NCBI GenBank assembly: GCA_002842395.1
Contig: PHCV01000012.1
Coordinates: 1 to 50,052 of the forward strand
Direction of reading: 5' to 3'
Source: Betaproteobacteria bacterium HGW-Betaproteobacteria-11
GTDB taxonomy: Bacteria > Pseudomonadota > Gammaproteobacteria > Burkholderiales > Rhodocyclaceae
DNA length: 50,052 nucleotides
Positions 24,926 to 34,097 of this stretch are shown in pieces. The notes under the pieces are model-generated. The model ran no database searches, was not told the origin of the DNA, and saw nothing but the letters and a program-made list of their open reading frames with translations. The translations under genes and the position numbers were made by a program. How positions within the stretch are numbered: the stretch's first letter is position 1; each line of letters opens with the position of its first letter.

Positions 24926-26089
24926 ATGTACTCCGGAATGGTTGCTCTGCCCTGGTGGGGCTACATCGTGGTTACCTTGCTATTGACGCATGTCAGCATT
25001 GCCAGTGTCACGATTTTTCTGCATCGTCATCAGGCACATCGGGCACTCGATCTGGGGCCGATCCCCAGCCATTTTTTCCGCTGCTGGCTCTGGTTGACAA
25101 CCGGGATGACCACCAAGGAATGGGTGGCCATTCACCGCAAGCATCATGCCAAATGCGAGACGGCCGAAGATCCCCATAGTCCGCAGATTTATGGTCTGCG
25201 ACGCGTGCTGTGGAGCGGAGTCATGCTCTACGTCAAGGAATCACGTAATACGCAGACACTCGAACGGTATGGTCACGGAACGCCTGATGACTGGCTGGAG
25301 CGCAAAATTTATGCTCCGCACCACAAGCTGGGAGTGGTCATTATGCTGGTCACGGACATGGCGATTTTTGGCCTTGTGCCAGGACTATTGATCTGGGCCG
25401 TGCAGGTCGCATGGATCCCCTTCTGGGCGGCGGGTGTCATCAATGGCGTCGGCCATTTCTGGGGTTACCGGAATTTCACCTGTGCCGATGCATCGACCAA
25501 TATTTTCCCCTTTGGCATTCTGATCGGTGGCGAGGAGTTACATAACAATCATCACGCCTTTGCCGCTTCGGCAAAATTGTCCAATAAGTGGTACGAGTTC
25601 GATATCGGTTGGTTTTACATTTGCCTGCTCGAGTTCGCCGGCTGGGCGAAAGTGAAGAAAATTGCACCCAGACCGCGCTTTGGGTCTGCTCGGGCGACGG
25701 TTGATCTGGCACTGCTGCAAACGGTGGTTACCCATCGTTATGATGTCATGGCCCGCTATATGGGTTCACTGCACCGGCTGGCGGCCGAGGAATTTTCCGT
25801 ACTTGAGATTGAGGCACCCGAAAGTCGCTTGATGAAACGCCTTCTGGACAAGGACAGGGCAGGGTTGCCTGCTCCATATCAAGAAAAACTGGTCACTCTG
25901 CTGGGCAGGAGCGAGCGGCTGGCCAAGGTATATCACATGCGTGCGGAACTGGAGGCCTTGTGGGCGCGTTCTGCTGCTACTCATGAACAGTTGATTGCCC
26001 AGTTGAAGGACTGGATCGATCGCGCGGAGCAGAGCGGTATCCGGCAACTGGAAGAATTTTCCTTGCGTCTGCGGTGCTACGCAGCATGA
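24926..26089 (+). CDS. Acyl-CoA delta-9 type fatty acid desaturase with C-terminal extension
   Basis: A membrane di-iron desaturase that introduces a double bond into acyl chains; a delta-9 acyl-CoA/acyl-lipid role is inferred from the family. The 387-residue product has the three histidine boxes HRHQAH (33-38), HRKHH (70-74) and HNNHH (206-210), with hydrophobic helices between. Start ATG 24926 is chosen for AAGGA nine bases upstream; in-frame ATGs at 24917 and 24836 are weaker. After residue 255 there is a charged helical extension of about 130 residues ending AEQSGIRQLEEFSLRLR. It lacks histidines of the desaturase type and resembles the C-terminus of ISL3-family transposases. A strong bidirectional terminator follows. 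Confidence 0.92.
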   Translation: MYSGMVALPWWGYIVVTLLLTHVSIASVTIFLHRHQAHRALDLGPIPSHFFRCWLWLTTGMTTKEWVAIHRKHHAKCETAEDPHSPQIYGLRRVLWSGVMLYVKESRNTQTLERYGHGTPDDWLERKIYAPHHKLGVVIMLVTDMAIFGLVPGLLIWAVQVAWIPFWAAGVINGVGHFWGYRNFTCADASTNIFPFGILIGGEELHNNHHAFAASAKLSNKWYEFDIGWFYICLLEFAGWAKVKKIAPRPRFGSARATVDLALLQTVVTHRYDVMARYMGSLHRLAAEEFSVLEIEAPESRLMKRLLDKDRAGLPAPYQEKLVTLLGRSERLAKVYHMRAELEALWARSAATHEQLIAQLKDWIDRAEQSGIRQLEEFSLRLRCYAA

Positions 26090-26112
26090 AGTAGCAGCTC
26101 AGGCAGAGGTAT

Positions 26113-26156
26113 CAGCACAATAAAAAACCGCCGTCAGGCGGTTTTTTATTGTGCTG
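26113..26156. terminator. Bidirectional terminator, 20-bp perfect stem
   Basis: A perfect 20-bp inverted repeat (26113-26132 with 26137-26156) around the tetraloop GTCA. The core is AAAAAACCGCC/GGCGGTTTTTT, so both strands give a GC stem plus a U run. It lies between the desaturase (+) and rpmG (-), which converge here, and can serve both. Confidence 0.93.
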
Positions 26157-26174
26157 GCACGGTAGTGACTCGAG

Positions 26175-26342
26175 CTACTTGAGCTTCACTTCCTTGTAGG
26201 CTACATGCTTGCGAACCTTGGGGTCGTACTTCATGAACTCCAGTTTCCCTGGAGTAGTTTTCTTGTTCTTGTTCGTGGTGTAGAAATGCCCGGTACCCGC
26301 AGTGGATTCCAGTTTGATTTTCTCGCGTCCGCCTTTAGCCAT
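26175..26342 (-). CDS. rpmG: 50S ribosomal protein L33
   Basis: A 55-residue basic protein, [16 protein letters not shown] at the start and [18 protein letters not shown] at the end, the L33 family signature ([10 protein letters not shown] in the middle). It lacks the two CXXC pairs, so it is the zinc-free form. The start codon is the complement of 26340-26342, preceded on the minus strand by GGAGAAACC. It follows rpmB by 14 bases, the universal rpmB-rpmG operon of proteobacteria, and ends just before the bidirectional terminator. Confidence 0.96.
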   Translation of the reverse strand: MAKGGREKIKLESTAGTGHFYTTNKNKKTTPGKLEFMKYDPKVRKHVAYKEVKLK

Positions 26343-26356
26343 GATGGTTTCTCCAG

Positions 26357-26593
26357 TTAGATGCGTTCGCCACGCTCACGCAACTCGGCGAGAACGACGT
26401 CAATGCCCTTTTTGTCGATCGTACGCAGACCGGCATTTGAAACGCGTAGGCTGACGAACCGATTCTCGGTCTCCACCCAGAAGCGACGGCTGTGCAGGTT
26501 GGGCAGGAAGCGACGCTTCGTTTTGTTGTTGGCATGGGAAACATTGTTCCCGACCATCGGGGCCTTGCCCGTGACTTGACATACGCGCGACAT
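26357..26593 (-). CDS. rpmB: 50S ribosomal protein L28
   Basis: A 78-residue protein beginning [21 protein letters not shown], with the L28 signature [19 protein letters not shown] and the C-terminal [18 protein letters not shown]. It lacks a full zinc-binding cysteine set (only one Cys). AGGAG (26604-26608 complement area) precedes the start. It is the first gene of the rpmB-rpmG operon, with radC upstream on the same strand as in E. coli. Confidence 0.97.
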   Translation of the reverse strand: MSRVCQVTGKAPMVGNNVSHANNKTKRRFLPNLHSRRFWVETENRFVSLRVSNAGLRTIDKKGIDVVLAELRERGERI

Positions 26594-26632
26594 GGTTATG
26601 AACTCCTGAATGCTGATTTCGCAAAGTTGCGC

Positions 26633-26662
26633 AGTTTACCAAGAATTGCCCATGCAATTCAA
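26633..26662 (-). promoter_or_regulatory. Candidate promoter for rpmB-rpmG
   Basis: On the minus strand TTGAAT (complement of 26657-26662) and TAAACT (complement of 26633-26638) are 18 bases apart. It sits in the gap between radC and rpmB. It is a pattern match only. Confidence 0.4.
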
Positions 26663-26670
26663 TCTCTTTT

Positions 26671-27351
26671 TCAAATCAGGCCACGTTCGGCAAAAGAAAC
26701 GGGTGCGGCCCCCGCGGTTACGATGAAGTGATCGAGCAGCCTGACGTCGATCAGGGCAAGTGCCTGCTTCAGGGCGATGGTCAGGAGTTCATCGGCTCGT
26801 GAGGGCTCGGCAAGGCCGGATGGGTGATTATGGGCGAGGATTACGGCTCCGGCATTGTGCATCAGTGCGCGCTTGACGACCTCGCGCGGGTAAACGCTGG
26901 TCTGCGTCAGTGTGCCGCGGAATAGTTCCTCACTGACGATCAGCCGGTTTTGGGCATCCAGCCACAAGGCGATGAATACCTCATGCTGCAAATGGCCGAG
27001 CGAGAGCCGCAGCCAGTCGCGAACGGCTTGCGGCGAGGCCAGCGCATCGCGTGTCTTGATGGGGTTGGTCAGCGCCCGTCGCGCCAGTTCCAGGCTGGCG
27101 ATCAGTTGTGCCGCCTTGGCGGGACCAATGCCTGGCAGTTGCGCCAATTGTTTGGCGTCGGCGGTCGCGAGGGCTGCCAGATCACCTTCGAAGCGGGAGA
27201 GCAGTTCGCGGGCCAGGTCGACCGCACTTTTGCCGACTATGCCAACCCGCAGGAAGATAGCCAGCAGTTCGGCATCGGAGAGCGCCTCCGCGCCCTGCTT
27301 CAGGAGTCGTTCGCGTGGACGCTCTGTGCTGGGCCAGTCGCGGATGGCCAT
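26671..27351 (-). CDS. radC: RadC-family JAB/MPN domain protein
   Basis: RadC-type protein (UPF0758): an N-terminal helix-hairpin-helix region (LPGIGPAKA, 72-80) and a C-terminal JAMM metalloprotease-like domain with HNHPSG (174-179) and the downstream SRAD aspartate. It was once thought a DNA repair protein; its actual role is unsettled. The 226-residue length is normal. It starts 46 bases from the divergent coaBC gene and precedes rpmB-rpmG, the same neighbourhood (dfp-radC-rpmB-rpmG) as in E. coli. Confidence 0.94.
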   Translation of the reverse strand: MAIRDWPSTERPRERLLKQGAEALSDAELLAIFLRVGIVGKSAVDLARELLSRFEGDLAALATADAKQLAQLPGIGPAKAAQLIASLELARRALTNPIKTRDALASPQAVRDWLRLSLGHLQHEVFIALWLDAQNRLIVSEELFRGTLTQTSVYPREVVKRALMHNAGAVILAHNHPSGLAEPSRADELLTIALKQALALIDVRLLDHFIVTAGAAPVSFAERGLI

Positions 27352-27397
27352 GGTTTACAATCCTTTCTTCGATGTGAACCCACGGGATTGTAATGTC

Positions 27398-28594
27398 ATG
27401 AATGCATTTCGCGGCAAGCGCTTCGTGCTCGGCGTTACGGGAGGGGTGGCGGCCTACAAGACGGCCGAGCTTTCGCGCCTGCTAGCCAAGGCCGGGGCCG
27501 AGGTCGATGTCGTTCTGACGGAGGCCGGAAGCCGGTTTGTCGGTGCGGTGACCTTTCAGGCACTGACGGGTCACCCCGTCTGGCAGTCGCTGTGGGATGA
27601 CCGGATCGGTAACGGTATGGCACACATCGAGTTGAGTCGGGGAGCCGCCGCGCTTCTGGTGGCGCCGGCAACGGCGGATTTTCTGGCCAGGCTGGCCCAT
27701 GGTTTGGCCGATGACTTGTTGACCACGCTTTGTCTGGCGCGTGACTGTCCGCTACTGGTGGCGCCGGCGATGAACCGGCAGATGTGGGAAAACCCGGCGA
27801 CGCAGCGCAATGTGGTGCAACTGCGCGCCGATGGCATTAGCATTCTTGGCCCGGCGACGGGCGAGCAAGCTTGTGGCGAGTACGGCATCGGCCGCATGCT
27901 CGAGGCGCCGGAATTATTTGACGAGCTGCATGCCTTCTTGCAGCCCAAGGTATTGGCTGGAAAACGGGTCCTGCTGACGGCCGGGCCGACCTTCGAACCG
28001 CTTGATCCGGTGCGCGGTCTGACTAATTCGAGTTCCGGCAAGATGGGTTTCGCACTAGCCCGGGCTTGTGTCGAGGCCGGTGCCGAAGTTACCCTGGTGG
28101 CTGGCCCGGTCACCCTGGCAACGCCACACAGTGTGTGCCGAATCGATGTGCGGACAGCGCTGCAGATGCGCGAAGCCACGCTGCAAAATCTTCCCGGACA
28201 GGATGTATTCATTGGCGTGGCTGCGGTGGCCGATTACCGGCCACGGTCGGTCGAGGCACACAAGATCAAGAAGTCGGCGGGGCCACGAGCCCTGGAGCTG
28301 GTAGCCAATCCGGATATTCTGGCCGAAGTTGCGGCGCGGAACGATGCGCCGTTCTGTGTCGGCTTTGCCGCCGAAAGCCAGGATCTCGAGAAGCATGCCG
28401 AGGCCAAGCGGATCGGCAAGAAGCTGGATCTGGTGGTTGGCAATCTGATACAGGATGGACTGGGTAGCGACACCAACCGTATCACCCTGTTCGCGGCTGA
28501 TGGCGCTCATCCCCTGTTGCCGGCAGACAAGGCCGAGCTTGCGCGGCAGATCGTCGCCTTTCTCGCCGCCCGGATGGAGAAAAGCCGTGCGTAA
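27398..28594 (+). CDS. coaBC: Bifunctional phosphopantothenoylcysteine decarboxylase/synthase CoaBC
   Basis: CoaBC carries out two steps of coenzyme A synthesis: CTP-dependent coupling of cysteine to phosphopantothenate, then FMN-dependent decarboxylation. In the 398-residue product the CoaC half shows [10 protein letters not shown], the active-site histidine in [10 protein letters not shown] and [14 protein letters not shown], with a cysteine in LCLARDC. The CoaB half shows [14 protein letters not shown] and the HKIKK lysine. ATG 27398 gives the family N-terminus; the open frame continues far upstream only as an antisense shadow of radC. It overlaps dut by eight bases. Confidence 0.97.
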   Translation: MNAFRGKRFVLGVTGGVAAYKTAELSRLLAKAGAEVDVVLTEAGSRFVGAVTFQALTGHPVWQSLWDDRIGNGMAHIELSRGAAALLVAPATADFLARLAHGLADDLLTTLCLARDCPLLVAPAMNRQMWENPATQRNVVQLRADGISILGPATGEQACGEYGIGRMLEAPELFDELHAFLQPKVLAGKRVLLTAGPTFEPLDPVRGLTNSSSGKMGFALARACVEAGAEVTLVAGPVTLATPHSVCRIDVRTALQMREATLQNLPGQDVFIGVAAVADYRPRSVEAHKIKKSAGPRALELVANPDILAEVAARNDAPFCVGFAAESQDLEKHAEAKRIGKKLDLVVGNLIQDGLGSDTNRITLFAADGAHPLLPADKAELARQIVAFLAARMEKSRA

Positions 28595-29042
28595 AATTGC
28601 CCTCAAACTGCTCGACCCGCGTCTCAAAGACCCCCAATATGCTCCGCAGTACGCGACGCCCGGCGCGGCCGGGATCGATCTGCGGGCATGCATCGATCGC
28701 GCGATGAAAATTCATCCCGGTGAAACCCTGCTGGTGCCGAGCGGGATCGCCCTGCATATTGCCGATCCGTCGTTGGCGGCGGTGATTCTGCCGCGTTCGG
28801 GGCTTGGCCATAAACATGGCATCGTGCTGGGAAATCTCGTGGGGCTGATCGATTCCGACTATCAGGGCGAGATTTTCGTGTCGACCTGGAACCGCAGCCA
28901 CGAAACGTTTACGCTGAATCCGTTGGACCGATTGGCGCAACTCGTCGTTCTGCCCGTGGTGCAGGTCGGTTTCGACGTGATTGACGAGTTTCCCGAAAGC
29001 CCGCGTGGCGCTGGCGGTTTCGGCAGTACGGGAAAGGATTGA
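28587..29042 (+). CDS. dut: Deoxyuridine 5'-triphosphate nucleotidohydrolase
   Basis: Dut hydrolyses dUTP to dUMP, keeping uracil out of DNA and feeding thymidylate synthesis. The 151-residue product (same length as E. coli) has the five trimer motifs, including [28 protein letters not shown] and the C-terminal [11 protein letters not shown]. The start is GTG 28587 inside the end of coaBC, with GGAGAAA five bases before it; longer in-frame versions have no family support. The coaBC-dut pair is conserved in proteobacteria. Confidence 0.97.
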   Translation: MRKIALKLLDPRLKDPQYAPQYATPGAAGIDLRACIDRAMKIHPGETLLVPSGIALHIADPSLAAVILPRSGLGHKHGIVLGNLVGLIDSDYQGEIFVSTWNRSHETFTLNPLDRLAQLVVLPVVQVGFDVIDEFPESPRGAGGFGSTGKD

Positions 29043-29102
29043 TTGCGGCTGGATCACTGCACGACAGCGAATTCCGCCAGAAATGCTGTTACGGTTCGCA
29101 AA

Positions 29103-30386
29103 TTACAGCAGCGTATCGGCCCAGATGTTTTTGGCCCAGGCCAGCGCAAATTTGGCTTCCAGTTTGGAGGGCGCCGCAGACAAACCACCCGAGCCGGGAA
29201 CCAGTTTGAAGGTTTTTTCCTGGGCGTCCCAAGCATGTACCGTGACCACGTGCACGGCGTTGGCGGGATCAACGAAACTGTAACAGGTATTCACCATCAT
29301 CGGCTCGGGATTGACCGGTTGCCCGGCGAACAGATTCAGCAGGGCGGCGGCCACCACCTTGGCTTGCTGGTTGGTGATATGGCCTGACTTGGGCATGCCG
29401 GAAGTGGCAAACGTCGCATCGCCGATCACGTGAATGTTCGGGGCGACTTCGGACTCCAGCGATAACCAATCGACGCCAACCCAGCGCCCGTTCTTGTTGA
29501 CCAGTGGTTGAGCAATGTGCCCGGCCTTCTGAGCTGGAATGATGTTCAGCACATCCGCTTTCACCGGCTCATCGAACTCGAACTCGACGCGGCGCTGGAC
29601 CACATCGACGCCGACGATGGTATGTCGCGAACGATACTCGATGATCTCGGGGTAGATGTCGCTCCAGACCTTTCTGAACAGGTCTTTTTTGGCCGCAGGT
29701 TCATCATTGGCATCGAGAATCAGCACCTTCGATTTGGGCTTGTGCTGCTTGAAATAATGGGCGATCAGACAGGCGCGTTCGTACGGTCCCGGCTGGCAGC
29801 GGAACGGCGCTTTGGGAATGCAGAGGGCGAAGGTACCGCCATCAGGCATCTTCTCCAACTGCTTTTTCAGTGCGACGGTTTGCGCACCGGCCTTCCATGC
29901 ATGCGGAATCATTCCGCTTTCGGCGGCTTCCGGGATCAAGCCAGGGAGCGTGTCGTACATAAAATCGATGCCAGGCGAGAGTATTAGCCGGTCATAAGGC
30001 AGGGAGTTTCCATCGCTTAGGCGTACCTGACGTCGCTCGGCATCGATCGCCAGGACATCGCCTTGGATAACGCGTACACCACGTTTTTTCAGGGCCTCGT
30101 AGCCGAAGCTGATGTCGGCCATGGTTTTCGTTCCCCCCAGCACCAGGTTGGAGATCGGGCAGGATATGAAATTCGGATTGCGCTCGACCAGCGTCACCTC
30201 GATACCCCCCCGCGACCACAGGCGCAGATAGCGGGCGGCCGTGGCGCCGCCGAAGCCGCCACCGACCACCACCACACGCGGCTTGGCACTTCCCGCAGCG
30301 AAGCTGAACGCTGCCCGGCCGGAAAGACTGCCGAGCAGCAAGCCGGCGGCCGAAGCCTTGAGAAAATCACGTCGTTGAAAGGTCAT
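29103..30386 (-). CDS. fccB: Flavocytochrome c sulfide dehydrogenase, FAD subunit
   Basis: FccB is the periplasmic flavoprotein that oxidises sulfide to sulfur/polysulfide and passes electrons to a cytochrome c subunit. The 427-residue product has a Tat signal (RRDFLKAS at 5-12), the FAD dinucleotide fold VVVGGGFGG (about 39-47), Cys76 in FISCPISN matching the FAD-linking cysteine of the Allochromatium enzyme, and Cys197 (FRCQPGPYERA) and Cys368 (NTCYSF) matching its redox-active disulfide pair. It overlaps the upstream cytochrome gene by four bases (ATGA). A SoxF role is possible, but no sox genes are visible here. It converges with dut. Confidence 0.92.
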   Translation of the reverse strand: MTFQRRDFLKASAAGLLLGSLSGRAAFSFAAGSAKPRVVVVGGGFGGATAARYLRLWSRGGIEVTLVERNPNFISCPISNLVLGGTKTMADISFGYEALKKRGVRVIQGDVLAIDAERRQVRLSDGNSLPYDRLILSPGIDFMYDTLPGLIPEAAESGMIPHAWKAGAQTVALKKQLEKMPDGGTFALCIPKAPFRCQPGPYERACLIAHYFKQHKPKSKVLILDANDEPAAKKDLFRKVWSDIYPEIIEYRSRHTIVGVDVVQRRVEFEFDEPVKADVLNIIPAQKAGHIAQPLVNKNGRWVGVDWLSLESEVAPNIHVIGDATFATSGMPKSGHITNQQAKVVAAALLNLFAGQPVNPEPMMVNTCYSFVDPANAVHVVTVHAWDAQEKTFKLVPGSGGLSAAPSKLEAKFALAWAKNIWADTLL

Positions 30387-30715
30387 TTCACTCTCCTCGT
30401 GACTTTTCCTTGGGAGGACAGATAGCCGGCGATGAGATCGATCTGCTCGGCGCTGAAGCCCTTGGCCAGTTGATTCATCAGGGTTGCGGCTTTTTCGTCG
30501 TTGCGGAAGGCGTGCATTTTCTTGACGATCTTTTCCTTCGACATGCCGGTGAGCGGCTCAATGGCACTGTTGTCGCGCGGATTGGGGCTGTGGCAGTTGG
30601 CGCAGATCGCAGCGAGGTTGCGGCCGAGGTTGGGGTCGCTCGCGGACGGGGCAGCAAGGCTGGCTTCACATCGGAAAATCACAAGCATTGCCAGCGAGCA
30701 AAGCAGGTTCTTCAT
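30383..30715 (-). CDS. fccA: Monoheme cytochrome c, sulfide dehydrogenase partner
   Basis: A small class I cytochrome c of 110 residues with a Sec signal peptide (MKNLLCSLAMLVIF, cleavage after about ASLA), heme site CANCH (38-42) and a likely distal Met80 in ATLMNQLAKGF. It resembles single-heme FccA-type cytochromes; the Allochromatium FccA has two hemes. The ATG at the complement of 30713-30715 is chosen for GGGAGA eight bases upstream; an ATG 18 bases earlier is weaker. It is coupled to fccB by an overlap, so the two very likely form one enzyme. The gene symbol is by context. Confidence 0.82.
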   Translation of the reverse strand: MKNLLCSLAMLVIFRCEASLAAPSASDPNLGRNLAAICANCHSPNPRDNSAIEPLTGMSKEKIVKKMHAFRNDEKAATLMNQLAKGFSAEQIDLIAGYLSSQGKVTRRVK

Positions 30716-30824
30716 TTGCAGTCTCCCGAGCATTTTTTACGACTGCAATTATGCAAGTAAATGGCGGCGAGAGCAAGGCATGCGCTGCGATTGTGTTGTG
30801 ATTGTCTGCTCGTCGCTTGCGTGG

Positions 30825-30863
30825 AAAAAAACGGTGACAGAAGTCTCCTTCTGCCACCGTTTT
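30825..30863 (-). terminator. Rho-independent terminator after aceB
   Basis: Arms 30828-30843 and 30848-30863 pair over 16 positions with one A/C mismatch, loop TCTC. On the minus strand the stem is followed by a run of seven T (complement of 30825-30831 A residues). It lies 83 bases past the aceB stop and before the cytochrome gene. Confidence 0.82.
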
Positions 30864-30945
30864 ACGGCCATGCGCCGTATCGCCAGCGCCAGTGCGTTGC
30901 ATCCCTGCAGGAACTTTTTGGCGCCGCTTGAGGGGTGTCGTATAT

Positions 30946-32538
30946 TTACTCCATCGCCTCATACAGCGGCAAGGTGAGGAACTCCGGATAATCGTCGGCC
31001 AACGACATGTCTGCGAAGATTTTGGCGGCCTGGTCGTAGGTGGCCGTGTCCTCGCCCTGACTGCTGACGGTGGCCTTTACCTTCGTCAGTTCCTCGGGAA
31101 TCATGGCGCGCACCATGTTGGCCGTGACTTTCCGGTCATCGTCGAGGATGCCCTTGGGTGAGACGACCCACTGCCAGACTTGCGAACGGGCGATCTCGGC
31201 GGTGGCGGCATCTTCCATCAGATTGTGGATCGGCACGCAGCCATTGCCGGCGAGCCAGGAGCCGAGATAGTGGATGCCGACGTTGATGTTGTTGCGCAGG
31301 CCGGTTTCGGTGATCGGTTGCTCCGGCTGGAAGTCGAGCCAGTTGTTCGGGCCGAAGTTTTCGTCACGCTGCTTACCCCATTGGTTGGGTAGGTCGCCGA
31401 GCACTTTCTGGAATTCTTCGGCAGCAATCGAGACCAGTCCCGGATGAGCGACCCAGCCGCCATCGAAGCCGTCGTTGGCGTCGCGGGTCTTGTCGTGCCG
31501 GATGCCGGCCAGGGCTTTTTCGTTGGCCACCGGGTCGTTCTTGATCGGGATCAGGGCGCTCATGCCGCCCATGGCGGGTGCGCCACGCTTGTGACAGGCC
31601 TTGACCAGCGCCAGGGCATAAGCGCGCATGAAGGGCACCTCCATGGTGATGGCGCTGCGATTGGCGAGGCAGAAATTCTTGTTGCGCTTAAATTTCTTGA
31701 TGCAGGAAAAAATGTAGTCCCAGCGGCCGGCGTTGAGCCCGGCGCTGTGTTCGCGCAGCTCGTACAGGATTTCTTCCATCTCGAAGGTGGCGAGGATCGT
31801 CTCGATCAGCACGGTGGCCTTGATGCTGCCCTGCGGGATGCCAGTTTCATTTTGCGCCATGACAAAAATGTCGTTCCACAGCCGGGCCTCGAGATGGCTT
31901 TCCATCTTGGGCAGGTAGTAGAAGGGGCCGGCGCCACGGGCGAGCTGTTCGCGGGCGTTGTGGAAAAACACCAGGGCAAAATCGAAAATGCCGCCGGAGA
32001 CACGCTGGCCGTCGATCAGCACGTGTTTTTCGTCGAGGTGCCAGCCGCGCGGACGGATTTGCAGGGTGGCGATCTGGTCGTTCAGCGTGTATTCCTTGCC
32101 GGCCTCATTCCTGAACGAGAGCTGGCGGCGAATGGCTTGGTAGAGATTGATCTGACCTTGAATCTGGTTCTCCCATTTCGGGCTGTTGGAATCCTCGAAG
32201 TCGGTCATGTAGGAATCGGCGCCCGAGTTGAAGCCGTTGATGATCATCTTGGCTTCGACCGGACCGGTGATCTCGACCCGACGGCGTTCCAGCGCCTTGG
32301 GCAATGGCGCGATTTTCCAGTCGCCCTCACGGATGTGCTTGGTTTCTGGCAAAAAGTCGGGCATTTCGCCGGCATCGATGCGGGACTGACGGTCGATGCG
32401 TTTTTTCAGCAGTTCCCGCCGGCGTGGTTCGAATGCGCGGTGCAGCTTGGCAACCAGCATCAGGGCTTCCGGGGTGAGAATTTGTGCGAACTCGGGAGTG
32501 ATGGGGGCGTCGATCTGGACGCCGACGGGCAGGTTCAT
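30946..32538 (-). CDS. aceB: Malate synthase A
   Basis: AceB condenses glyoxylate with acetyl-CoA to malate, the second step of the glyoxylate shunt. The 530-residue product matches the A-type isoform (E. coli 533). It has RPRGWHLDEKHVLIDG, PKMESHLEARLWND, the NCLANRSAITMEVPFM-like stretch (NFCLANRSAITMEVPFMRAY), and the C-terminal GCVPIHNLMEDAATAEIARSQ, split here as GCVPIHNLMEDAAT and AEIARSQVWQW. AAGGAGT lies six bases before the start. It follows aceA on the same strand, but a terminator between them suggests separate or partly read-through transcription. Confidence 0.97.
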   Translation of the reverse strand: MNLPVGVQIDAPITPEFAQILTPEALMLVAKLHRAFEPRRRELLKKRIDRQSRIDAGEMPDFLPETKHIREGDWKIAPLPKALERRRVEITGPVEAKMIINGFNSGADSYMTDFEDSNSPKWENQIQGQINLYQAIRRQLSFRNEAGKEYTLNDQIATLQIRPRGWHLDEKHVLIDGQRVSGGIFDFALVFFHNAREQLARGAGPFYYLPKMESHLEARLWNDIFVMAQNETGIPQGSIKATVLIETILATFEMEEILYELREHSAGLNAGRWDYIFSCIKKFKRNKNFCLANRSAITMEVPFMRAYALALVKACHKRGAPAMGGMSALIPIKNDPVANEKALAGIRHDKTRDANDGFDGGWVAHPGLVSIAAEEFQKVLGDLPNQWGKQRDENFGPNNWLDFQPEQPITETGLRNNINVGIHYLGSWLAGNGCVPIHNLMEDAATAEIARSQVWQWVVSPKGILDDDRKVTANMVRAMIPEELTKVKATVSSQGEDTATYDQAAKIFADMSLADDYPEFLTLPLYEAME

Positions 32539-32626
32539 GGGTAACTCCTTGGGTTTGATCGATGGCAGCGGATGCTCGATTGTAAATGCGTTGGAAAGCG
32601 CAAATCGACAGATGGGCTCTCAAGCG

Positions 32627-32660
32627 AAAACGCCGCACCCCCGAAGTCAAGGTGCGGCGT
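32627..32660 (-). terminator. Rho-independent terminator after aceA
   Basis: Arms ACGCCGCACC (32630-32639) and GGTGCGGCGT (32651-32660) form a 10-bp perfect stem. On the minus strand it is followed by TTTTCG. A second GC-rich inverted repeat (CCGGTC ... GACCGG, 32663-32692) lies between it and the aceA stop. Confidence 0.78.
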
Positions 32661-32703
32661 CCCCGGTCTGGCCTCATCCCGGTGAGGGACCGGGGCCGAT
32701 GGC

Positions 32704-34008
32704 TTAGTGGAACTGTTCTTCTTCGGTCGAACCGGTTAGCGCGGTGACGGAAGAATGGCCACCCTGGATCACGGTGGTCACTTCGTCGAAGTAGCCGGTA
32801 CCGACTTCCTGCTGATGCGAAACGAAGGTATAGCCGCGATCGCGGGCGGCAAATTCCGGTTCCTGCACTTTTTCCACATAGGCCGACATGCCGCGCTGGG
32901 CGTAGTCCTGCGCCAGATCGAACATGTTGTACCACATGGAGTGGATGCCGGCGAGGGTGATGAACTGGTACTTGTAGCCCATGGCGCCGAGTTCACGCTG
33001 GAACTTGGCGATGGTGGCATCGTCCAGATTCTTTTTCCAGTTGAAGGACGGCGAGCAGTTGTAGGCCAGCATCTTGCCTGGATGTTTGGCGTGGACGGCT
33101 TCGGCGAACTTCCTGGCAAAGTCGAGATCGGGCGTGCCGGTTTCGCACCAGACTAGATCGGCATACGAGGCATAGGCAATGGCACGCGAGATGGCCTGAT
33201 CGATGCCCTTGCGCGTCTTGTAGAAGCCTTCGGCGGTGCGTTCGCCAGTCAGGAAGGGTTTGTCGTTTTCGTCATAATCAGAAGTCAGCAGATCGGCCGC
33301 TTCGGCGTCGGTGCGGGCGATGACCAGTGTCGGTACGCCGCAGACGTCGGCGGCAAAGCGCGCTGCGACCAGCTTCTGAATGGCTTCGGCCGTTGGAACC
33401 AGTACCTTGCCGCCCATATGACCGCACTTCTTGACGGAAGCCAGCTGGTCTTCCCAATGGACACCGGCGGCGCCAGAGCGGATCATGGCTTTCATCAGTT
33501 CGAACGCATTCAGCACGCCGCCAAAACCGGCTTCGGCGTCGGCCACGATGGGGGCGAAATAGTCGACGTAGCCCTTGCTGCCAGGTTCGATGCCTTTGGA
33601 AAACTGGATTTCATCGGCGCGGCGGAACGAGCTGTTGATGCGTTCGACGACCTGCGGCACGGAGTTCACCGGATACAGCGACTGATCCGGGTACATGGCC
33701 ATGTAGGAGTTGTTGTCGGCGGCAACTTGCCAGCCGGAAAGGTAAATGGCCTTGATCCCGGCCTTGACCTGCTGCATGGCTTGACCGCCGGTCAGGGCGC
33801 CGAGACAGTTGACGTAGGGCTCGTTATTGACCAGGTCCCACAGCTTTTCGGCACCACGGCGGGCGATCGTGTATTCGATGGGGAAGGAGCCGCGCAAGCG
33901 AACCACTTCGTCGGCACTGTAGCGGCGTTTGATGTTTTTCCAGCGGGGATTTTCGGCCCAGTCCTTGGTCAGGAGAGCGGCAGCGGTTTTACGGTCAGTC
34001 ATGGTCAA
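32704..34008 (-). CDS. aceA: Isocitrate lyase
   Basis: AceA splits isocitrate to glyoxylate and succinate, diverting carbon from the decarboxylating TCA steps and competing with icd (38033 in this window). The 434-residue product has the signature KKCGHMGGK with catalytic Cys195, WQVAADNN, and [19 protein letters not shown], split here as [10 protein letters not shown] and [10 protein letters not shown] candidate sigma-70 promoter and a 16-bp palindrome lie upstream. The C-terminal TEEEQFH tail is typical. Confidence 0.98.
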   Translation of the reverse strand: MTMTDRKTAAALLTKDWAENPRWKNIKRRYSADEVVRLRGSFPIEYTIARRGAEKLWDLVNNEPYVNCLGALTGGQAMQQVKAGIKAIYLSGWQVAADNNSYMAMYPDQSLYPVNSVPQVVERINSSFRRADEIQFSKGIEPGSKGYVDYFAPIVADAEAGFGGVLNAFELMKAMIRSGAAGVHWEDQLASVKKCGHMGGKVLVPTAEAIQKLVAARFAADVCGVPTLVIARTDAEAADLLTSDYDENDKPFLTGERTAEGFYKTRKGIDQAISRAIAYASYADLVWCETGTPDLDFARKFAEAVHAKHPGKMLAYNCSPSFNWKKNLDDATIAKFQRELGAMGYKYQFITLAGIHSMWYNMFDLAQDYAQRGMSAYVEKVQEPEFAARDRGYTFVSHQQEVGTGYFDEVTTVIQGGHSSVTALTGSTEEEQFH

Positions 34009-34067
34009 TCCTTTCGGGGGAGGTCGGAAAGAAAAATCAGGCTAGTTGATGTTTTAACGACAGCGGC

Positions 34068-34096
34068 AGTATATCTAGCATTTTGCGCCGCAACAA
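34068..34096 (-). promoter_or_regulatory. Candidate sigma-70 promoter of aceA
   Basis: On the minus strand TTGTTG (complement of 34091-34096) and TATACT (complement of 34068-34073) are separated by exactly 17 bases, 60 bases upstream of the aceA ATG. The fit to consensus is good. Confidence 0.65.
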
Positions 34097-34097
34097 G

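Noticed and set aside
26912-27397. Long N-terminal extension of coaBC
   Set aside because: The open frame is the antisense shadow of radC; CoaBC homology starts at 27398.
32663-32692. Second GC-rich inverted repeat (CCGGTC/GACCGG) after aceA as a separate terminator
   Set aside because: No T run follows on the minus strand; it is probably part of the aceA 3' end structure, and the hairpin at 32630-32660 is the better terminator.
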